From Centrapalus pauciflorus (lineage: Eukaryota; Streptophyta; Magnoliopsida; Asterales; Asteraceae), in assembly GCA_020465985.1 (NCBI GenBank), contig JAANYP010002844.1, positions 1-64,000 of the forward strand: a stretch of 64,000 nt of DNA, in the 5' to 3' direction. The translations under genes and the position numbers were made by a program. This document shows positions 56,920 through 64,000 of the stretch, piece by piece (positions within the stretch are counted from its first letter, which is position 1; every line of letters begins with the position of its first letter). Under the pieces are notes generated by a model. The model ran no database searches and was not told the origin of the DNA. It saw only the letters and a list, made by a program, of their open reading frames with translations.

Positions 56920-58581
56920 ATGAGTCGTCGTAATCCTAATATCGTCAGCCCATACTCCGAACCTGAGCGAGCATTCCGTAACCGTCATCGTGAACAATCG
57001 CACCCTTTAGTTGAGGGACTGTCTAGTTTATCGGATTCTACTGACCATATTGTTTCTCATCCGGTGGAGGAAGGTCACGTAGACATCTTTGCTCAGTTAC
57101 CTCCGATTTCTAGTCCTTCACCTTCTTCGCCTTCATCATCTTCTGATTCTTCATCTTCTGATTCTTCATCTTCATCTTTCACTATGGGAGACCGAAGGAC
57201 AATGCTTGAGCTTAACCAACCGGTCACCGATGACTCGGAAGGTGCAATAGTTATTCCTGGATTCGATGCCGTTAATTTTGAGCTAAAGTCGAGCCTGATC
57301 GCTTTAGTTCAGAATAACGCACAATTCTGCGGTCTATCTTCTGAGGATCCGTATTCCCACCTGAAGAAATTCAGAAAAGCATGCGGTGGGTATAAAGCAA
57401 ATTAAGTTCCAAGGGAAGTAATTCGACTGATGCTCTTTCCTTACTCTCTCTCCGGACGTGCCATGATGTGGTATGAGTCCCTTCCCTCGAACTCGATTCG
57501 TACTTGGGACGAAATGGAAACCAAATTTCTACTTAAATTCTGCCCTCCGTCTCGGACCACTAAGCTTATGAGTGACATTCTCTCATTTAAGCAGAAACCT
57601 GACGAGTCTCTATATGATGCATGGGAGAGGTATAAAGAATCTATCATGAAATGCCCTAATCATAACATGACACTTAATCATCGTGTCAAGGTTTTCTATG
57701 AGAATGTTCACCCCATGTATCACTCACTAATCGACTCAGCCTGTAACGGGTCGGTGTATAAGAGGACTCCTGAAGAGGCTTTTGACATAATCGATGATCT
57801 GGTCTTAAGTCAAACTCAGACACCGAGTGAATACTTTGGTTGGGGTGCGAATGATTCAAAGCAAGCTGAAGCCATTGCTAATCTCACTGCTCAGATAGCC
57901 ATTCTAACTAAGCAGTCAAATGACCAATCACAAGCTTCATCATCATACCCTGTGCACGCCATACAGCAAGGGTGTGAACATTGTGGTGGAGCTCATTTTG
58001 GCTATGAGTGTCAGGCTGCATATGCTACTGAGTACCAACAGGAGGAAGTTTACCTTTCTTCTGGAGACTATGAGTACACGCCCGAAGGTTTTCCAAGACC
58101 TAACAATAATCTGAATTACGCCTCTCAGAACACCTTTAGACCTCAGGGGTTTTCTAACCCCCCTCGTCCTCGACCTCCAGGGTTCTCTCACCCTCGCCCA
58201 CAGTTTAACCCTCACGCGGGTTACAATCAGGGTAATTCAGGAGGTTACAATCAGGGCAATTCAGGAGGTTACAATCAGGGTAATTCGGGAGGGTATAATC
58301 TGGGGTATAACCAAGGCTTTCAGCAGGGGCAAGGTCAGAGGTTCCAACCTCGTGGCCAAGGATTTGTACCAAACCAAAATGTTCAAATTCTTCAGAATCC
58401 TCGCCATCAGCAACAATATCAGGGGCAGAACCAAAACATTCCTACTCAAGAGAAGCCGAGTTTGGAAGAAATGACGGCAAAGTACATGGCCGAGCAGTCT
58501 GTGATCAATCGTAATCAACAATCAGCGATGAAGAATCTCGAGAATCAGTTCGGCCAGATGGCTAAGACCTTGAATGAGAGG
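56920..58581 (+). pseudogene. gag: Athila B gag, one in-frame stop
   Basis: Start ATG 56920 (MSRRNPNIVSPYSEPERAF). A Ser-rich stretch near 57110-57180 precedes the gag core (AVNFELKSSLIALVQ ... FPYSLSGRAMMWYESL), which is broken only by TAA at 57403-57405. Then a single CCHC-like CEHCGGAHFGYEC at 57974-58012 and a Gly/Asn/Gln-rich tail with a 24-bp tandem repeat coding GGYNQGNS at 58218-58300. It ends at TAG 58582, after which the same frame continues into protease. Capsid and RNA-binding role. Confidence 0.85.
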
Positions 58582-61500
58582 TAGTCAGGCGAGCTTCCTA
58601 GTAATACGATTCCAAATCCCAGGGGGGAAGCAAAGATGGTTGTGACAAGAAGTGGAAAGACAACCAAAGGACCTGAACCGTCTAACCCCCTACCTCCTCC
58701 TCCTTCACCCTCAGCTGAGAAAGGGCCGGAGACCACTACGGACGAGGTGCACCCACCAGAATTAGTGAGTCCCGCACAACTCCCATCTCAAAAGGTCCCT
58801 ACAGCAAATCCCTACCAACCACGTGTCCCATACCCTAATCGCTTGAAGAAAGAGGTGCAAGATAAGCAGTATGGCAAGTTTCTGGGTCTGTTTAAACAAT
58901 TGCATATCAACATTCCATTTGTTGATGCAATTACACAGATGCCTAAGTATGCCAAGTTCCTGAAAGACCTCCTTTCTAACCGTCAGAAGCTTGAGGATCT
59001 AGCTACAGTTGAGATGAATGTTGAATGTTCAGCAGTCCTCTAGAACAAGCTTCCAGTTAAGCAGGATGATCCGGGTAGTTTCACAATACCCTGTCATATA
59101 GGGCCTCTCCACGTTACTAATGCTCTTGCCGATCTGGGAGCTAGCATAAATCTCATGCATTCTTCGTTATATGCTCGGTTAGGGTTAGGTGATCCTAAAC
59201 CTACACGCATGAGTATTCAGCTCGCCGATAGATCAGTTAAGTTCCCTCAGGGTATTGCTGAGAATATGCTGGTGAAAGTGGATAAGTTCGTTTTCCCGGT
59301 CGACTTTGTGATCATGGACATGAGCGAAGACTGCACTGTACCGCTCATTATGGGAAGACCTTTCCTAGCTACATCCCGCGCAATCATTGATGTATTTGAT
59401 AAGAAGCTTACGCTTCGGGTCGGCAATGAGCAAGTCAGTTTTGATGTTGATAAGGCAATGCAAAGGCCTAATGACACAGCTGAGTCCATCTGTTTTGTTA
59501 AGTCTTCACACTTCTCTGATAGAGAGCATTATCCAGAAGATAATGAGAAGTTGTTGAAGTCATTGATGTCGGGACATGAGACGTCTACATCACCGGATGT
59601 AGACGATTATATTTCTGATGATGATCTATCCTCGTATCCGATTTCTTTAGACTCTGATTTCGTTGTCCACTCTGACGATCATGTTGATCTGTGTGCCGTT
59701 GATACATCTCCGCCTACTGAGGAGGTTGTACCTATGGATCGCGAGGAGTCACTCACATCTAAGTTGTCCATTGAAGATCCTCCGACTCTCGAACTTAAGG
59801 AGCTGCCATCTCATCTTGAGTATGCTTACTTAGAGGGGCAATCTCAGTTGCCGGTTATTATCGCCAAGGATCTTTCTGGTGAAGAGAAGTCACAGCTCTT
59901 GAATGTTCTAAAACAACATAAGCAGGCAATTGCATGGAAAATTACTGACATGCGAGGCATCAGCCCTGCTTATTGTACCCACGAGATTCTGATGAAGGAG
60001 GACATCAAACCTGTCATTCAGCCCCAAAGGAGAGTCAACCCAAAGATTCACGATGTTATTAAGTAAGAAGTACTGAAGCTTCTTGATGCCGGGTTGATAT
60101 ATCCTATTTCTGACTCACCGTGGGTGAGTCCTGTGCATGTAGTCCTAAAAAAGGGGGGTATGACTGTCATTCAGAATGAGAAGAACGAGCTAACTCCATC
60201 AAGGACAGTCACGGGTTGGCGAGTTTGCATAGACTACCGCAAACTCAATGATGCAACTCGTAAGGATCACTTTCCTATGCCCTTTATCGATCAGATGCTT
60301 GAGCGACTATCTGGAAACGAGTTTTATTGTTTCCTGGATGGTTTCTCAGGATACTTTCAGATCCCGATCAGCCCACAAGATCAGGACAAGACTACATTCA
60401 CATGCCCATATGGGACATTTGCATATAGGCGCATGCCTTTTGGTTTGTGCAATGCTCATGCGACATTTCAGCGGTGTATGGTAGCCATCTTCCATGATAT
60501 GATCGAGAAGTGTGTTGAAGTCTTCATGGATGATTTCTCTGTGTTTGGTAACTCTTTCTCGGACTGCCTGACTAATTTAGAGAAGATGCTAACCCGATGT
60601 GAGGAGACCAATCTGGTCCTTAATTGGGAGAAGGGTCATTTTATGGTCCGAGAGGGTATAGTGTTAGGACACAAGATCTCGAATAAGGGAATTGAGGTAG
60701 ATAGGGCTAAGGTTGAGACTATATCTAAGCTACCTCCTCCCACGTCTGTTAAGTCAGTTCGTAGCTTTCTAGGGCACGCTGGTTTTTACCGGCGATTCAT
60801 TAAAGACTTCTCACTCATTGCACGCCCTATGACTAAGCTCCTTGAGAAGGATGCAATGTTTGTTTTCGATAATGAATGTTTGCAGTCCTTTAACACGTTG
60901 AAAGAGAAGCTAACTACTGCCCCTATCATGGTGGCACCCGACTGGGAGTCGCCATTTGAGTTGATGTGTGATGCGAGCGATTTTGCTATTGGGGCAGTGT
61001 TAGGTCAACGTCGAAATAAACGGTTCCACGCCATATACTTTGCGAGTAAGACTCTTACAGACCCTCAGCGTAACTACACTACGACAGAGAAAGAGCTTCT
61101 TGCTGCGGTTTATGCGTTCGAGAAGTTCCGATCATACTTGGTTCTCTCGAAAACAGTGGTCTATACTGATCACGCAGCTCTGAGATACTTTTTCCAGAAG
61201 CAAGACGCAAAACCACGTTTGATTCGATGGATACTTCTGCTCCAGGAGTTTTATATCGAGATCAAAGACTAGAAAGGGGCTGAGAATTTGGCGGCAGATC
61301 ATTTGAGCCGATTAGAAAATTCAAACTTGCCTCCTTTGAATGAGTCTGAATTCAAAGAGAAATTCCCTGATGAGTCCTTATGTGCAGTTCAGGCAACAAA
61401 TGACTGCCCATGGTTTGCTGACTATGCAAACTATTTGGCCACTAACGTTTTGGTTAAAGGATTAACTCATCAACAAAAGAAGAAGTTCTTACGAGATGTT

Positions 61501-62695
61501 AATAACTACTTCTGGGATGACCCGTATCTATTTCGGGTATCTGCCGATCAGATCATTCGTCGTTGTGTGTTTGGCGATGAGGTGTTCCAAATCTTGTGTG
61601 AGTGTCACCTAGGTCCTACAGGTGGTCATCACGGGGCCAATGCCACAGCTAAGAAAGTGTTTGATGCTGGTTTCTTCTGGCCAACGATATTCAAAGATGC
61701 CCAAGATCTGGTTAAGAAATGTGATGCATGTCAGCGCCAAGGAAACATCTCAAATCGGAATGAGATGCCTCTGCACACTTTTCAAGTGTGTGAGATCTTT
61801 GACGTTTGGGGCATCGACTTTATGGGCCCTTTTCCTCCCTCTCGTGGTCATAAATACATCCTAGTTGCGGTTGACTATGTTTCTAAATGGGTTGAAGCAC
61901 AAGCTTTACCCACCAACGATGCTAGGGTTGTATGTTCCTTCCTTAAGAAGCTTTTCACTCGATTCGGTTCACCAAGAGCGATTATTAGTGATCGAGGTAC
62001 TCATTTTTTGTAATGCTCAGTTCGATAAGATTCTTCAGCGGTATGGTGTCACTCACCAGCTAGCTACAGCCTACCATCCGCAAACCAATGGACAAGCTGA
62101 GGTTACAAATCGGGGCTTAAAGAGGATCCTTGAAAGGACTGTAGGAGAGCATAGGAAGGGTTGGTCAGATAAGTTAGATGACGCGCTTTGGGCATTCCGC
62201 ACTGCTTATAAGACCCCTATATGTTGCACACCTTATAGGATGGTATATGGCAAAGCGTGTCATCTACCGTTGGAATTAGAACATAAGGCTTATTGGGCAC
62301 TTAAATGGTCTAACTTTGATTTGTTATCTGCAGGTGATCACAGGAAACTACAGTTGAACGAGCTCGACGAGTTGCGAGATCAGGCATATGAGAGTGCCCG
62401 GATTTACAAGGAGAAGACCAAGAAGAGGCACGATGCGCATATTCAGCCTAAGGACTTTAAGGCCGGTGAGCAAGTTCTACTTTATAATTCACGCCTAAGG
62501 CTGTTCCCAGGTAAGCTTATCTCTCGTTGGACCAGCCCGTTTACTGTTGCCGAGGTATTCCCATATGGGACAGTTGAATTAGTAGGAGTTGATGGCAACT
62601 TTAAGGTAAACGGGCATCGGTTGAAGCTATATCAAAATTCTGCTAAGTTGCATGTTTGTGAGGCCGATCTTCGGTTGGCTAACTTATCAGCTTAA
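58582..62695 (+). pseudogene. pol: Athila B pol: protease-RT-RNase H-integrase, in-frame stops
   Basis: Same frame as gag from 58582 to 62011, with stops TAG 58582, TAG 59041, TAA 60064 and TAG 61270; then a frameshift in a T run near 62005 moves to the frame ending 62695. Motifs: protease ADLGASINLM near 59130; RT with WRVCIDYRKLND, PFGLCNAHATF and FMDDFSVFG; RNase H with CDASDFAIGAVLG, TEKELLAAVYAFEKF and YTDHAALR; integrase zinc region CHLGPTGGHHG ... CDACQRQG; core with GIDFMGPFP, SDRGTHF and HPQTNGQAEVTNR; C-terminal LFPGKL ... GHRLK. The few, isolated lesions suggest recent decay. Confidence 0.9.
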
Positions 62696-63712
62696 TTATC
62701 TGTGGCGAGTCTTGCTTGAGACTCAATCATAACTCAAGCCACTCTTGTATAATTGGTTAATCTTTTAGTGTCATCTTAGAATCCTTATATAGTTCATTTA
62801 TGCGTTCTTGTTTGTGTGGTTTCTGTGTGCTTATTTGTGTGTTTTTGCTCTTATATTTAGTATTATCATTTGCATGTTTTAGTGTGCTTTTATGTATGAT
62901 ATTTGTTAATTCATCTAGTGTGATTCTCATAATGCTTTCTATAGTTTGTTGCTTGTTTTGATTTCATTTCCATCGCATGTTTCATAATTGAGTTTATAGG
63001 TTTCGAGTCAAGTGTGGGGTAGGACATTGTTTACTATTCTGAGTTTTGACTTTTTATAAGTCAACAGCTTTGAATTTGTTTACTCTTTTGTGGTTTCTAC
63101 GTAGTTTGTGTGTGTCTTCTTGAGCACCTAATTTATGTTTTTCCATAGTTTCATATCCCATGTTATGCCGAAACTTGAGCTTCGATTATCGCTTTAATTG
63201 CATATCTACAATTTCATCGGTTTGACTCATAAAGTCAACTTCATCATGCTTAGTTCTGTTTTTGTGTTCTATTTCACTTGTTCTAATATGAATAATTTCA
63301 GAGTTTTCAAGCATATAAGTGTGGGGTGAGGTGTTTGATGCATTGTAGAGGTAGTTGCACAATCCTTAATTGAGTTCACGGTGCCTATCTATAGTTTATT
63401 TTTACACATTGAGTGTCTTGGAAACGGATCCGCCCTTCTTGAACTTTCGCTGGAAATTGTTTCCTGGTGGACCCTCCCACACACACCTGCGTACAAGCAC
63501 CCATGCACCTGCGTGAGGTTCTCCTTCACTTGTTCCCAGCCTGAATAATTTATAGTTATTCACGTAATTGAGCCTTATTAGTTTGCATATGTTTTCCCAC
63601 TTATCTGAGCTAAATAAGAGTGTTATCTTTTTGTGTGGAGTGATTGAAGCCAAGTGCGTGAATTGTAAGGCAGACTCATATGCAGTCTTGACTTAAAGTT
63701 GATCTGCACTTA
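62696..63712 (+). other. Athila B spacer after pol with two purine tracts
   Basis: AT-rich, no supported ORF. AAGTGTGGGGTAGGA at 63011 and AAGTGTGGGGTGAGGTG at 63318 resemble polypurine tracts. Neither is followed by an LTR in the window. Confidence 0.5.
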
Positions 63713-63902
63713 GTCTACGACCATAGGACTTATATCCTACGACCGTAGGCAGTTCAACATAAGACTAAGTATAGGGGGCGGTTCTTTTCAACCCACGCAC
63801 CAAAAACCCTCCAAACCTCTCAGACGAACTCAACAAGCTTGAACTCTTCTGCGATTTTACAATCACTCCACTTCAATTTCTTGCTGTTCTTATCGAGTCC
63901 AG
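63713..63902 (+). promoter_or_regulatory. Athila B third-ORF module: palindromes and leader, cut by window end
   Basis: Palindromes CTACGACCATAGG (63715-63727) and CCTACGACCGTAGG (63736-63749), the motif of this element's LTR, are followed by a CT/AC-rich leader ending GTCCAG|GTACCT. The ORF expected by analogy would lie beyond 64000. Confidence 0.5.
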
Positions 63903-64000
63903 GTACCTTCATTCCCTCCCATTTTGTTTTTCTCACATTTTAGGGTTTATTGATGAGTTTCTGGAAGTGGTGTGATTCTGAGCAGAAATTCACGCACACA
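63903..64000 (+). other. Start of candidate leader intron, continues past window
   Basis: GTACCT donor followed by T-rich sequence to the end of the window. No acceptor in view. Confidence 0.4.

Larger units (their letters stand above)
54894..64000 (+). mobile_element. Athila-type Ty3/gypsy element B, 3' end outside window
   Basis: 5' LTR, Asp primer site, single-frame gag-pol, 3' spacer with purine tracts, and the start of a third-ORF module. Athila call: protease of DLGAS type, FMDDF RT box, tRNA-Asp primer site, and similarity to Athila A. Confidence 0.87.

Noticed and set aside
58218..58312. 24-bp direct repeats
   Set aside because: In-frame GGYNQGNS repeats in the Athila B gag tail; ordinary low-complexity coding repeat.

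Overview
The window is plant nuclear DNA made almost entirely of nested transposable elements. I found no convincing host gene, structural RNA gene or CRISPR array. Evidence for a plant: Ty1/copia elements of Sirevirus type (very long gag, third ORF after pol), Ty3/gypsy elements of chromovirus type and of Athila type, initiator-Met and Asp tRNA primer sites, and a MuDR-type DNA transposon. The style of the Sirevirus third ORF suggests a eudicot, perhaps Asteraceae. That placement is my inference from memory of similar proteins and is not proven here.

Layout, left to right. (1) 1-7787, minus strand: Sirevirus-like element 1 (Sire1) with an intact gag and a broken pol; its 3' end lies left of the window. 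(2) 7122-10247, minus: an internally deleted relative that shares the 7122-7787 LTR, giving LTR - RNase H remnant - LTR. (3) 10248-17060, plus: the 3' half of an Athila-type element (Athila A), cut at its integrase by item 2, with two related env-position ORF modules in tandem and a 3' LTR. (4) About 17320-22958: a decayed Mutator-like element (MULE) with long terminal inverted repeats and a GRF zinc-finger remnant on the opposite strand. (5) 22959-25658: AT-rich spacer with one clear MITE. (6) 25659-33814, plus: Gypsy A (chromovirus type), heavily mutated, its 3' LTR broken by Gypsy B. (7) 33815-40555 and 54839-54893, minus: Gypsy B, split by later insertions. (8) 40556-54838, plus: Sire2, a young 14.3-kb Sirevirus with near-identical LTRs, intact pol and a very long third ORF. 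(9) 54894 to the window end, plus: Athila B, with one long gag-pol frame carrying five in-frame stops and one frameshift.

The main observation is an architecture shared by unrelated lineages. In Sire2 and both Athila elements, the region between pol and the 3' end repeats the layout of an element's own start: a purine tract, a promoter-like stretch, an untranslated leader ending in a consensus 5' splice site, an intron-like stretch ending in a 3' splice site, then the third ORF beginning at or four bases after the acceptor (for Athila B the window ends inside the intron). Each element also has its own palindromic motif, used near its start (LTR or 5' UTR) and again in this module: TCCGAATTCGGA in Sire2, GCGCAG/CTGCGC in Athila A, CCTACGACCGTAGG in Athila B. 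Sire1 has a fourth motif (TTCGAA) in its LTR and 5' UTR. Sire2 also has a phase-0, 279-nt intron-like segment between gag and pol, and Gypsy B has an 89-nt GT-AG insertion in its RT whose removal restores frame. These are readings of raw sequence and need RNA evidence.

The first 900 or so bases differ from the second copy by many small insertions that stop abruptly, so that stretch may be unpolished assembly.
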